The notes under the pieces were generated by a model, which saw only the letters and a list, made by a program, of their open reading frames with translations, was not told the origin of the DNA and did no database searches. From positions 1-49,722 of the forward strand of contig CALVYG010000009.1 in the NCBI GenBank assembly GCA_944372095.1: a stretch of 49,722 bases of DNA, in the 5' to 3' direction. Position numbers and translations under genes: made by a program. This stretch comes from an uncultured Clostridia bacterium. Lineage in GTDB: Bacteria; Bacillota; Clostridia; Christensenellales; DTU072. Positions 33,672 through 41,927 of this stretch are shown piece by piece. The number at the start of each line of letters is the position of its first letter. Positions within the stretch are counted from its first letter, which is position 1.

Positions 33672-34623
33672 TTTTGACAGCGAGCGTATTGCTGTTATGG
33701 TTGACGGCGTTCTGTTCAAACTTTGTTCTTCCGCCGTTATCCGCAAAGCCAGCGAAACCCCTGTCGTCGTTTCTTACGGCGATGAAGCGGAAAAAAGAAA
33801 AAACTCTCTTTCCGATTACGAAATTTACTGTACACCTTTTAAGTGCGGCAGAATTATTGACGAAGCGGCAGCTCGCATTATTTTCCGTTCGCTTCTCCAC
33901 GAACTGGTAGGTAAAAATTCATTGGTTAATATTTTTGTTATTATTTCCGGCGGATTATCTTTCGAGGACAAACGCCTTATTGAAAAAACAGTCCTTTCTT
34001 GCGGTTTCGGCAGAGTTTACCTCATCCCCAGACCTAAAATTATAGCTCGCTTTTTAGGGTTTAACCGCCTTTATTGCGCGCTTTATATGGATGCCGACCT
34101 TTCCGAACTTGTTTTGGCTAATGACGGCTCTCTTGTTTCTTCTCATACTATCGACGTTTCCACTTCCGCCCTTGCGGAACTCATTCGCGACAGGTTCCTT
34201 GCCGACAGCAAACTCAATCTGTCTGTGGAAACTTCTTTGGACGTTGCAAGAAAATCCTGTTCCCTTTTCCCTTACGATTCCACTAAAATTATCGCTTCCG
34301 GTAAGGACGCGATTACGTCTTCTCCGAAATCGGTTTATTTCGCCGCAAAAGACGTATATCCGCTTACTGAAAATATTTACTCTAAAATCACCTCTCTTAT
34401 TAGAGCGGCACTTCTTGATTCGGATACCGACTTCGCTATCGTTGCCGCTCAATCGGGTATCCTTTTCCTCGGAAGCGGCGTCCGTATCGCGGGATTTGAA
34501 GAATACGTTTATCATAAACTCGCTTTGTCCGGCGTCATCTCCACAGACGATTCCGTCCTTCTCTCCACTCTTGACTCAATTATAGAAAACGAACCTGAAT
34601 GGACAGACTTTAACGCAGAATAA
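33646..34623 (+). CDS. Divergent MreB-like actin-fold protein
   Basis: A 325-residue protein whose layout follows MreB: strand 1 with IIDFDSERIAV (7-17), GRIIDEAAARIIFRSLL (68-84; MreB has GVIADFDxTExM), ISGGLSFEDKRLIEKTVLSCGF then RVYLIPRPKIIARFLG (100-138; MreB has VPSGxTxVExRA...VYLIEEPMAAAIG), MDADLSELVLANDG (148-161) and LFLGSGVRIAGFEEYV (273-288). The glycines of the phosphate loops (DLGT, DIGGGT, GGG) are mostly missing, so nucleotide binding may be weak or lost. The position after maf, where rod-shape genes often lie, supports a cell-shape or division role. TGAGGA precedes the ATG inside maf. StbA/ParM-like origin is an alternative. Confidence 0.72.
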   Translation: MSKKNVIIDFDSERIAVMVDGVLFKLCSSAVIRKASETPVVVSYGDEAEKRKNSLSDYEIYCTPFKCGRIIDEAAARIIFRSLLHELVGKNSLVNIFVIISGGLSFEDKRLIEKTVLSCGFGRVYLIPRPKIIARFLGFNRLYCALYMDADLSELVLANDGSLVSSHTIDVSTSALAELIRDRFLADSKLNLSVETSLDVARKSCSLFPYDSTKIIASGKDAITSSPKSVYFAAKDVYPLTENIYSKITSLIRAALLDSDTDFAIVAAQSGILFLGSGVRIAGFEEYVYHKLALSGVISTDDSVLLSTLDSIIENEPEWTDFNAE

Positions 34624-34630
34624 TTTTTTT

Positions 34631-34665
34631 AACGGCGGCTCTTGTAAAGGGCCGCCGTTTTTTTT
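34631..34665 (+). terminator. Terminator of the ppx-maf-MreB-like operon
   Basis: AACGGCGGC and GCCGCCGTT form a 9-bp GC-rich stem followed by a continuous T run. It starts 8 nt after the MreB-like stop and ends close to the stop of the convergent ferritin-like gene. Confidence 0.95.
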
Positions 34666-34677
34666 GCATACGTTATC

Positions 34678-35943
34678 TTAAAATATTTTTTCGTTTGTCT
34701 TACATCTTCCCAAGCAAACGTTATCTTTCGTTCTGTCTTGCAATTCTACGCATGGATTTTGTTTATCTTCACTTCTGTAATCCTTTCCGTTTTCCTTTAT
34801 ATATCTGTCTATAACAACGTGACTCGCTACTTTTTCCACGTCTGTGTTTACCTTGTTCTGGTATGAAAAATATCTGCTTTTATCGCTTAACTTATCTATA
34901 ACCACATAATCTTCCATTGTTCCCGTCTCTTTCACCGTGTTTTTCAACACATCCCTTATATATTCTTTCTGCGGTCTGAATGACAACAATTCGGGGAATT
35001 CTCCTTTCGGTATCACCTGTTGCCATTCTTTCTTCTCGACGTTCTTCAACATTTCAGCAGCTTTGTGTAAATGCGCTATCTCCGTAATGAGGTGTTCTTC
35101 CCATACTTTCTTTATATACGGGTCTTTTTCGTCTTTATAGCACGAATAGTACAGATAGCATTCGGTGTATTCGTGGTTAAGCCAACATTCAAGCCAACTT
35201 TCGTTTACGTCGATAAGCGATTCGTATTGAGATACGTGCTGTTCCTCTATCATTCCTATTTCCGCATACAGCTGTCTTCCCAAGTCGGAAGTGTAAAAGC
35301 CCGTCTGATTCATATAATAGTTCATCGTCTGCTGTTCCGCCGCCGTAATTATGCTTACGTTAAGTTTCGTTATCGGGTCTGCCGTTTTGAAATCCGTATA
35401 CCGCCTTATATCGTCATAAGGATGTCTGTGTTCGCATATTGTCGGTCTTCCCGGCATTATTTCCGTATAGCTTCCCACAAGTTTTTCCGCCCTTATTCCT
35501 TGCTCCATTTCCAATAAATCCGCATATCTGTACAAATGGTCGAAATCTTCGAGCAATGCAAAATCCAATGCGTGTTTTACATAAGGATTCCTCTCCCTCT
35601 GCGCCAGTATCGCCGTTAAATCCACCGCAAGCTGTTCGTATCCTATCGTCGTTTCAAGTACGCTTTCGTTTATCGGTTTAAGATTGGATATCCGTTTCTG
35701 CTGTTGCTGTTCTTCCCTCCTTACTTCCGCTAGCGCTCTTCTTAATTCGTTGTCGTTGCAATGCCTGCTGAACTGGTGTCCGAACCAGTTTGCTTCAAAT
35801 TCCGTTCCGTTCATCAGTATACAACGTACTTTCGTATACGGGTCTGTTTCGTTTTTATCGTAAGCTTTCGGATACATTTTCTGCCAATCCATATAAAGGC
35901 TGTCTACATTTTCCGGTCTTTCGTTAAAAGGGTTAAAACTCAT
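34678..35943 (-). CDS. Ferritin-like (putative diiron) protein of unknown function
   Basis: A 421-residue, largely helical soluble protein rich in carboxylate-histidine pairs: EDFDH (132-136), EEQH (233-236), HEYTE (257-261), EEH (282-284) and EIAH (288-291), together with Glu103 (GYEQLAVD) and Glu203 (AAEQQT). The spacing suggests two consecutive ferritin/rubrerythrin-type four-helix units (about 95-160 and 190-305), each able to hold a metal pair. There is no signal peptide. The N-terminal 90 residues contain NWFGHQFSRHC and a Gln-rich helix; the C-terminal 100 residues are charged and have no visible domain. AAGGAG lies 7 nt before the ATG. An oxidative-stress or spore role is possible, but nothing nearby shows it. 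Confidence 0.65.
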   Translation of the reverse strand: MSFNPFNERPENVDSLYMDWQKMYPKAYDKNETDPYTKVRCILMNGTEFEANWFGHQFSRHCNDNELRRALAEVRREEQQQQKRISNLKPINESVLETTIGYEQLAVDLTAILAQRERNPYVKHALDFALLEDFDHLYRYADLLEMEQGIRAEKLVGSYTEIMPGRPTICEHRHPYDDIRRYTDFKTADPITKLNVSIITAAEQQTMNYYMNQTGFYTSDLGRQLYAEIGMIEEQHVSQYESLIDVNESWLECWLNHEYTECYLYYSCYKDEKDPYIKKVWEEHLITEIAHLHKAAEMLKNVEKKEWQQVIPKGEFPELLSFRPQKEYIRDVLKNTVKETGTMEDYVVIDKLSDKSRYFSYQNKVNTDVEKVASHVVIDRYIKENGKDYRSEDKQNPCVELQDRTKDNVCLGRCKTNEKIF

Positions 35944-36080
35944 CTTCTCATTCTCCTTATTCTTTTTTTATTTTATTATTGTCTTCCGAACTTTTTTTAT
36001 ACTCCTAGAATTTCTCCTCTCGTTTTACTTCATTCTCTCACATCGTATTTCCGACAGACATATTTTCATCTTTTCCTTAT

Positions 36081-36112
36081 AAAAAAACTGCCCTTTTTAA
36101 GGGCAGCTTTTT
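36081..36112 (-). terminator. Terminator after the double GH2 gene
   Basis: On the minus strand CTGCCCTT, loop, AAGGGCAG is followed by seven T. It lies about 25 nt past the GH2 stop; a T run on the other strand makes it potentially bidirectional. Confidence 0.9.
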
Positions 36113-36132
36113 GTCTGTTTATCTCTTTTTCT

Positions 36133-39100
36133 TTACTCTTTCTGTTTACATGCCGATACGGGTATAAAATCAAAATGCAGAACGTGTTCCGACGACCGTA
36201 CGATATATTGCGGCAACGGATATCCGTTTTCGCTTGCGCCTATTCCGCTTACGAATGCGTTTATATCTACATATACTCCGCTTTGTACGGGCTTTTCTCC
36301 CGTAAAGAATCCTTCCTTTATTTCTTTATCGCTGTACGGACTTACTCTGAGCTGGAACGGTATACGCCTTGCGGCTATCACCGCTCCGTCTCCGTCGTTA
36401 TCTCTTATAATCGCATATCTTACGTTTGTCCTGTTTCCGCATTCCTGTAATACTCCGATTTTTTCAAACGTTTTGTCTACGTTCAGTCCGAATATCCCTA
36501 CACGCGTATGTTCGCACATATCTATGTAATTGTCCCCGTCGCCGTTTCCGTAATAAATGACGTTTCCGAATGCGTTACAGAACCTTATCTGTTTCCCGAA
36601 ACAGTCCATTACGGGTAAATCACGTCTCAACGGCATAAGTATGCTGAATACTTCTATCGCTCCGTTTGAATTCACTACATATTTGTCTTGCACGATATAA
36701 CTGTCTTTCCCGTCTAGCGTTAACATATTGTCTATGCTTACAGTTACTTTACTCGTATCTTCACTGTTTTTGTAATTACATTCAAATCTTTTTACCGAAC
36801 TTTTTACGACCGGCACCGATTTCTTCATATTTCTCACAAACGGCCGTCTTATGTTGTTTATAAAGCAATTACCGCCCATTCTTACGCTTTCGGCTTTCAA
36901 CAGTTCTTTTCCTTTGAGCGTGTATCTTACTATACTGCCGAGCCTCTTGTTAAACCGAACGCTTCCGCAATCGAACTCTATATCGAGATAATCGAACAGT
37001 TCCGTGCATATTAACGGATTAACTCCTTTATTCAGTTCAACCGCTTTTAATTCATTGTTAAGCGTATGCTGTTCGACATACAGTCTTTTTCCTGTAATCT
37101 TGGAAAAATATTCCACATTCAGGAACATATCCTTTTCGATATGTCCGACAAATATATCGTATTCTTTGCATTCTTTCGGAGGAATGTCTATTTCAAGTCT
37201 TGTTTCGGAAAGCGGCTTTCCGTTCTGTAAAACTTTCAGCTTCACGGCTATATCCGCGGTTGAAAGATAATTCATCGTATTCGTGATTGCGACTTTCTCC
37301 GCTTCGTTCACCACTTCCGAGCGCAACGGTCTGTATAAATATTTAATGCTTTCGGCTCCGGGATACGGCATCCTGTCAGCAGTGAATATTCCGCAAGCCT
37401 TTTTCCCCTCTCCTTTAATAATATCGTCTGTAAAATTGGCCACAAATCCGCCGACACAACACTCCGAATCGGAAATAAGCTCCTCGTATTCGTTCATCGT
37501 CGCACAACCTATGCCTGCCGCGTTTCCGTACCTTGCAAACAATATCGGTTTCTTATCCGCTGCCACGTTTATAAGGTCTACCACGTCGTTAACCGCAGGG
37601 AAATCCGCCGTTATTCCGTCGCCTGCGCCGTTGCCGTAACAGAACACGGGAATTTCCGCTATCTTTTTAAGTTCGGTTATCACTTGCGCTATCGCCGCAC
37701 CCTCTCCGTTTTCCGCTATCAGATACATCGGTACGTTACAAGCGTTTTTATACTTGATATAGTTATTTATAATCGTTTTTTCTATAATCGGCAAAAATTC
37801 TTCATCCCCGATTACGGCATCGCGGAATTTTGCTCCCTTTTCCGCTGCCGCTTCGGTATTTATTCCCGAATCGCCTATTACGTATAAACCCGCTTCGCCT
37901 GCAAGCGCGCAAAATTCGGGCGTTACTCCGTATATCGCTCTTACCGCGTTGAATCCGTATTCCTTCATTAACCCGAAATCTCTCTTTACGTTTTCTGCGT
38001 TAACCAATTCTCCGTATTCGTTATATATTGCGTTATAAACTATTCCTCTTAATTTCAGCGGCTCGTCGTTATAATACACTACGTCGCCCATTATTCCCGT
38101 TTCTCTGAACCCTACTCTTATTTTCGTACATTCCGTTACGAAATTCCTTTCCACGGCTTTTACATATAAATCGTATAACTGATGCGTTTCCGTATTGTAC
38201 GGTTCGAATTTTCCCTGGAATTCAACGGTTATTTCTCCGTTATCGCTCTGACATATTTTCTGATAAATCGTCTTTTCGCCTTTTCTCAATTCGATTTTAC
38301 AAGCTACGTCTTTGTCCGTGAAAAATTTCAGTTTTAGCGTTACGGCATATTCTTTGCCCATTTTTTTCGTCTTGAAATCGTAATCGAACAATCCGCTTTC
38401 ACGGTATTTTATAAGTTTCACGTTGCCGATTATTCCCGACGCGTTGAATCCGTCCGTCCCGTATAAGTATGAAGCCGGCGTCCATTTCTTTACTATAACC
38501 ACCACTTCGTTTTCTCCGAGAGTTATATATTCGCTTATATCGAATTCCGCACTTCTCAGCATACTGAATCCGACGTATTTTCCGTTTATCTGTAACTCTA
38601 TGCTTCCGTTTACCTTCCCGAACGAAAGTATATATCTGAACTCCGTATCGTCCACATTTATGAATCTGCGGTATATTCCCACAGAATTTTTATATTCGCC
38701 CTTATTTTCTATCGTGAATTTCCTGAGATTTGCTTTGAAAGGATATCCGTAGGCATAGGAAAATTTCTCATATCCGGCGCTTTCCCAAGAAGCGGGAAGA
38801 TTTATTTTATTCCATACCGTTCCCTCTCCGCCGAAAGTTACCGGCGCGTTTTCTTCATAGTACGCAAAATCCCACTCTCCGCTGAGATTATATACTCTGT
38901 CGCTTATCCCTGTCGCATTGTTGCATACCGTTTCAGACGAACACGGTATAAACCAGCTCCTTGCCTTAATTACGTTTTCTTCCGTTTTTCCAAGCGTAAA
39001 TTCACGGTTTACAACGGTATACTCGTATTTCTTTGCTTTCAGAGAATCTATAAATTCTCCCGATATTTCTTCCGATTTCGGCGTTATCGTTTCCGTAGCG

Positions 39101-40863
39101 AGAACCGTTCCGTTTTCTTCGTATCTTATATGTATTTTCGTATGTTCGTCATATTCTCCGAGATATATTCCGTATTCCCTCGTCTGCAACGGCGCAATTA
39201 CGGGTTTTATTTTCTGTATAACTCTTTCTTCCTGTCCTTTAACGGAAGAAATTATAACTTCAAGATTTTCCGACCCGATAAACGAATTATTGTTCCTTAT
39301 AAACAACGTTCTGTTGTTTGCCATATACGACGAGTACGGACGGTATACGAATTTCATTATTTCCGCACTTTCTTTTTCTACGTTATTTTCGTCAAAAAGA
39401 CTGTTTTCTTTGTCCTCTGTCTTAAACGCTTCTATAAATACTCCCGCACATGTCAGATTTGTCAGAAGTTTTTCTGTTTCGTCGGGCGAAACTTTTGACG
39501 CCGGCACAATTACCGTCACGGGTCTTAATCCTTCTTTTGCGGGTGCTATTCCGAAATTTATTCCGGCAACGGGTTTCCCGGTTGCTTCGTACAGTTCCAC
39601 CAGTTTTCCGGCGCCTTCTCTTTCGTCAGCCATTTCCCCGAACGAGTATCCGATTACGCACGGACGGGATTCCGTTCCCGCCACTTCGAACATTGCCGTA
39701 AGCGACATATATTCTTCGGCATTTTCCACCAACGTGTGTTTGTTTACGTTCTTTTCGTCTTTTTCTTCCCTCGTAAACGGTATTTCTCTGATTACGTATA
39801 TTCCGATTTCCGACGCTATGTCGTAAAATTCTTCCCTGACATATCCCGATACCCACACCGCGTTTATATTAAAACTTTTCATTATTCCGAGTTCGTCGCG
39901 GTAATCCGCTCCCGCTTCGGGATAATATACCGTTCCTTTAAGTTTAATCGGCGTTCCGTCCGAAATAAAATTGTCTCCCTCCGTTGCAATCAGACTGAAT
40001 CCTACATTTATTTTCGTACATTCTTTTTCCGTCTCTCCGTCGATTATTCGGATATAAACGTCGTATAATTCGGGCGTTTCCGCATTGTATGTCTTGTATT
40101 CTCCGGAAATTTTAATTTCCGCTTTTCCGTCCTCGAATACGCTTTCTTCCTCCGCTATTATTTCTTCTCCGTCGGCTATTACCACGTTTGCCTTTATTCC
40201 TTCGCTTCCTTCGGCATAAAGCGTAAGCGTTCCTTCAAGGTTCAATCCGTCTCTTGCTCCGCTGAAACGGTAATCGTATAAAAATGCGTCTTTTCTCAAA
40301 GTAAGGTATACGTTTCCGTATATCCCTTCTTCTCCGTCGGCATACGGATTGAGTTTCGGGGTATTTATATTTTTTGAAATTCTTACAAGCAGCGTATTTT
40401 TACCTTTCACTGCGGCTTCGCTTATTTCGAATTCTCCGTAACCCAGTCCCGAAGCTCCTATATAATTTCCGTTGACATATACTTCGAAATAGCCTCCCAC
40501 ACGTTCAAACGTAACAAAATTTCTGTCGCCATCGTCATATACCTCGAATTCTCTCGAATAAACATAACATTTGTTTTCCGCATTTTCTTCTTCGAACAGC
40601 GCAGAAGCCGGTTTCAAATCGGGAACACGTGCCGCCACGGTTTCGTTCGCGTCGGTATCGTATTCCGTAACCCCTTCGTCCGCACGGGAAACTCTCCATT
40701 CTCCGAACAACGGATTTATTCTGTCGCTGAGTTTTCCCGATAATCCGTTTTCCAGACAAACGGCTATCTCCGAACACGGATGAAAACTTGCATGCGGCGG
40801 CATTATTCCTTCCGTCCATTTCCCTTCGTTTGTTGCGTTGAAACGTGTGAAATTGTATATCAT
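36133..40863 (-). CDS. Tandem double GH2 (LacZ-like) protein, probably catalytically inactive
   Basis: A 1576-residue protein without signal peptide, built from two beta-galactosidase-like modules. Module 1 (1 to about 620) and module 2 (about 630-1576) share the order jelly-roll (YVNGNYIGAS at 129-138; QINGKYVGFS at 758-767), immunoglobulin-like domain (TKINVGF 283; TKIRVGF 913) and degenerate TIM barrel. Module 2 ends with a Bgal_small_N-like domain (YYGNGDGDNYIDMCEHTRVG near 1437-1456, GNRTNVRY near 1476). The GH2 nucleophile motif CEYAHAMG reads ARYGNAAG (Arg1111 for Glu), the acid/base GNE reads AEN near 1050, and module 1 keeps neither. A binding or regulatory pseudoenzyme is likely. 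TTGCAT-17-TATAAT promoter, GGGAG ribosome site; monocistronic. Confidence 0.85.
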   Translation of the reverse strand: MIYNFTRFNATNEGKWTEGIMPPHASFHPCSEIAVCLENGLSGKLSDRINPLFGEWRVSRADEGVTEYDTDANETVAARVPDLKPASALFEEENAENKCYVYSREFEVYDDGDRNFVTFERVGGYFEVYVNGNYIGASGLGYGEFEISEAAVKGKNTLLVRISKNINTPKLNPYADGEEGIYGNVYLTLRKDAFLYDYRFSGARDGLNLEGTLTLYAEGSEGIKANVVIADGEEIIAEEESVFEDGKAEIKISGEYKTYNAETPELYDVYIRIIDGETEKECTKINVGFSLIATEGDNFISDGTPIKLKGTVYYPEAGADYRDELGIMKSFNINAVWVSGYVREEFYDIASEIGIYVIREIPFTREEKDEKNVNKHTLVENAEEYMSLTAMFEVAGTESRPCVIGYSFGEMADEREGAGKLVELYEATGKPVAGINFGIAPAKEGLRPVTVIVPASKVSPDETEKLLTNLTCAGVFIEAFKTEDKENSLFDENNVEKESAEIMKFVYRPYSSYMANNRTLFIRNNNSFIGSENLEVIISSVKGQEERVIQKIKPVIAPLQTREYGIYLGEYDEHTKIHIRYEENGTVLATETITPKSEEISGEFIDSLKAKKYEYTVVNREFTLGKTEENVIKARSWFIPCSSETVCNNATGISDRVYNLSGEWDFAYYEENAPVTFGGEGTVWNKINLPASWESAGYEKFSYAYGYPFKANLRKFTIENKGEYKNSVGIYRRFINVDDTEFRYILSFGKVNGSIELQINGKYVGFSMLRSAEFDISEYITLGENEVVVIVKKWTPASYLYGTDGFNASGIIGNVKLIKYRESGLFDYDFKTKKMGKEYAVTLKLKFFTDKDVACKIELRKGEKTIYQKICQSDNGEITVEFQGKFEPYNTETHQLYDLYVKAVERNFVTECTKIRVGFRETGIMGDVVYYNDEPLKLRGIVYNAIYNEYGELVNAENVKRDFGLMKEYGFNAVRAIYGVTPEFCALAGEAGLYVIGDSGINTEAAAEKGAKFRDAVIGDEEFLPIIEKTIINNYIKYKNACNVPMYLIAENGEGAAIAQVITELKKIAEIPVFCYGNGAGDGITADFPAVNDVVDLINVAADKKPILFARYGNAAGIGCATMNEYEELISDSECCVGGFVANFTDDIIKGEGKKACGIFTADRMPYPGAESIKYLYRPLRSEVVNEAEKVAITNTMNYLSTADIAVKLKVLQNGKPLSETRLEIDIPPKECKEYDIFVGHIEKDMFLNVEYFSKITGKRLYVEQHTLNNELKAVELNKGVNPLICTELFDYLDIEFDCGSVRFNKRLGSIVRYTLKGKELLKAESVRMGGNCFINNIRRPFVRNMKKSVPVVKSSVKRFECNYKNSEDTSKVTVSIDNMLTLDGKDSYIVQDKYVVNSNGAIEVFSILMPLRRDLPVMDCFGKQIRFCNAFGNVIYYGNGDGDNYIDMCEHTRVGIFGLNVDKTFEKIGVLQECGNRTNVRYAIIRDNDGDGAVIAARRIPFQLRVSPYSDKEIKEGFFTGEKPVQSGVYVDINAFVSGIGASENGYPLPQYIVRSSEHVLHFDFIPVSACKQKE

Positions 40864-40947
40864 AAAAAAAGACTCTCCCTGCTGAAACGTTTTTCTTTAA
40901 TACGCCTGCTTTTTCGTTTTTCGGCGCAAATGCTTAATATTATTTTT

Positions 40948-40976
40948 ATTATAACAAAAAACATTTACTTATGCAA
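40948..40976 (-). promoter_or_regulatory. Promoter of the double GH2 gene
   Basis: TTGCAT (40971-40976), 17-nt spacer, TATAAT (40948-40953) on the minus strand, giving a leader of about 78 nt. No operator palindrome or catabolite-repression site is obvious. Confidence 0.85.
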
Positions 40977-41000
40977 TACGTTTTCTCGACTTTCTTCCCT

Positions 41001-41037
41001 AAAAATTAACCCCGCACCGTTTTCTCGATACAGGGTT
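41001..41037 (-). terminator. Terminator after folT
   Basis: On the minus strand AACCCTGTATCG pairs over 12 bp with CGGTGCGGGGTT, using several G-U pairs, around a 6-nt loop; AATTTTT follows. It lies about 80 nt past the folT stop. Confidence 0.75.
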
Positions 41038-41118
41038 TATGTTTGTATTTTTTACTTTTTACCGTAAATTCTTACACCTTTTTTCATTTTTCGATTGCAA
41101 TTTTTGTCGGTTTTTGTT

Positions 41119-41679
41119 TTATAATTTCAACAGTTTTTTCAAAGGTTTTACTAGAACTATACAGCACACCAGATTTATTGCCCAGAAAATTATCTGTTTG
41201 GGCGTCCTTATTGCGTAATACGCCCAGAACGAATATTTACCCGACATATAATAAAAATACATAGCTACCGTGTTGAGATTGGTACATATAAGAAAAATGA
41301 AAATAAAACTTATAACCGTAAGCGCAATCAGTTTATCTTGCTTACCGATTTTTTTCGCTATCAGAAAAACCACACCCGAAATAACGCCTATCAATCCCGA
41401 AACGACCACGATTGCCGGGTTAAACGCTCCCCCCGACGGGTTTATTACCCAACCGAGCGCGTCCCCGCACGCTCCCACTATAAACCCTGCCAGCGGACCG
41501 AAAAACGCTCCCGCTATAAAGCATACCGTATAACTGAAACTCAGTGCGTTCGAATTCCCTATGCCGATGTACACCGTATATGTGTTCGCCACAAGCGCCA
41601 GCGCCACAAGTACGGCACAATAACATATTGTCTTTATGCTCAACCCTTTTCCGGTTTTAGCCGGCGATTCCGTTTTCAT
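41119..41679 (-). CDS. folT: ECF transporter S component, folate-specific
   Basis: A 186-residue membrane protein with about six hydrophobic segments, the substrate-capture subunit of a folate ECF transporter. The loop after helix 1 (YTVYIGIGNSNALSFSYTV) and the GAFFGPLAGFIVGACGDALG stretch, here cited only by its centre FGPLAGFIVG, are as in FolT-type subunits. The tetrahydrofolate riboswitch in its leader makes the substrate assignment strong. EcfA and EcfT are not encoded nearby, so it would share a module with other S subunits, including the one at 24910-25521. The GGAGG at 41689-41693 lies in a small hairpin, followed by a U-rich stretch and the ATG. Confidence 0.92.
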   Translation of the reverse strand: MKTESPAKTGKGLSIKTICYCAVLVALALVANTYTVYIGIGNSNALSFSYTVCFIAGAFFGPLAGFIVGACGDALGWVINPSGGAFNPAIVVVSGLIGVISGVVFLIAKKIGKQDKLIALTVISFIFIFLICTNLNTVAMYFYYMSGKYSFWAYYAIRTPKQIIFWAINLVCCIVLVKPLKKLLKL

Positions 41680-41688
41680 AAAAAATAA

Positions 41689-41703
41689 CCTCCTTTCAGG
41701 CGG
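41689..41703 (-). promoter_or_regulatory. SD-sequestering hairpin of folT
   Basis: CCGCCT, loop GAA, AGGAGG forms a short stem with one G-A mismatch whose 3' arm is the folT Shine-Dalgarno, followed by TTATTTTTT and the ATG. It probably serves as expression platform of the THF riboswitch. Confidence 0.7.
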
Positions 41704-41741
41704 CCATTAACGAAAAAGAATATAATAAAAATATTTAATCT

Positions 41742-41850
41742 CGCAACGGACGCAACAAGACACCGCAACCTTTATCGGATTTTCCGCGCGGTTTTCGTTT
41801 GCGAACAACATCCCATTTCGCAACACTTAACGCGTCTTGTTTACTCTGCG
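41742..41850 (-). ncRNA. Tetrahydrofolate (THF) riboswitch
   Basis: The minus strand reads CGCAGAGTAAACAAGAC, then CGCGTTAAGTGT, TTGCGAA, ATGGGATGTTG, TTCGCAA, ACGAA, and closes with GGTGTCTTGTTGCGTCCG. These match the THF riboswitch conserved core (GAGUA, GCGUUAAGUGU, AUGGGAUGU, ACGAA, GGUG, UUGCRUCCG) in the right order. P1 (ACAAGAC with GTCTTGT) and P3 (TTGCGAA with TTCGCAA) pair perfectly. It lies between a good promoter and folT. Confidence 0.93.
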
Positions 41851-41856
41851 TGTTTT

Positions 41857-41885
41857 ATTTTACTCTTTTCCGTCATTACAGTCAA
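41857..41885 (-). promoter_or_regulatory. Promoter of the THF riboswitch-folT unit
   Basis: TTGACT (41880-41885), 17-nt spacer, TAAAAT (41857-41862). The predicted start coincides with the 5' edge of the aptamer. It is divergent from the flippase promoter with 4 bp between -35 boxes. Confidence 0.88.
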
Positions 41886-41889
41886 GCGT

Positions 41890-41919
41890 TCGACATAATT
41901 CCTTAGCTCAAATCATAAT
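41890..41919 (+). promoter_or_regulatory. Promoter of the SpoVB-like gene, close to the start codon
   Basis: TCGACA (41890-41895), 18-nt spacer, CATAAT (41914-41919), ending 8 nt before the ATG. There is no Shine-Dalgarno, so a leaderless message is predicted. Confidence 0.6.
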
Positions 41920-41927
41920 ATTTCACT

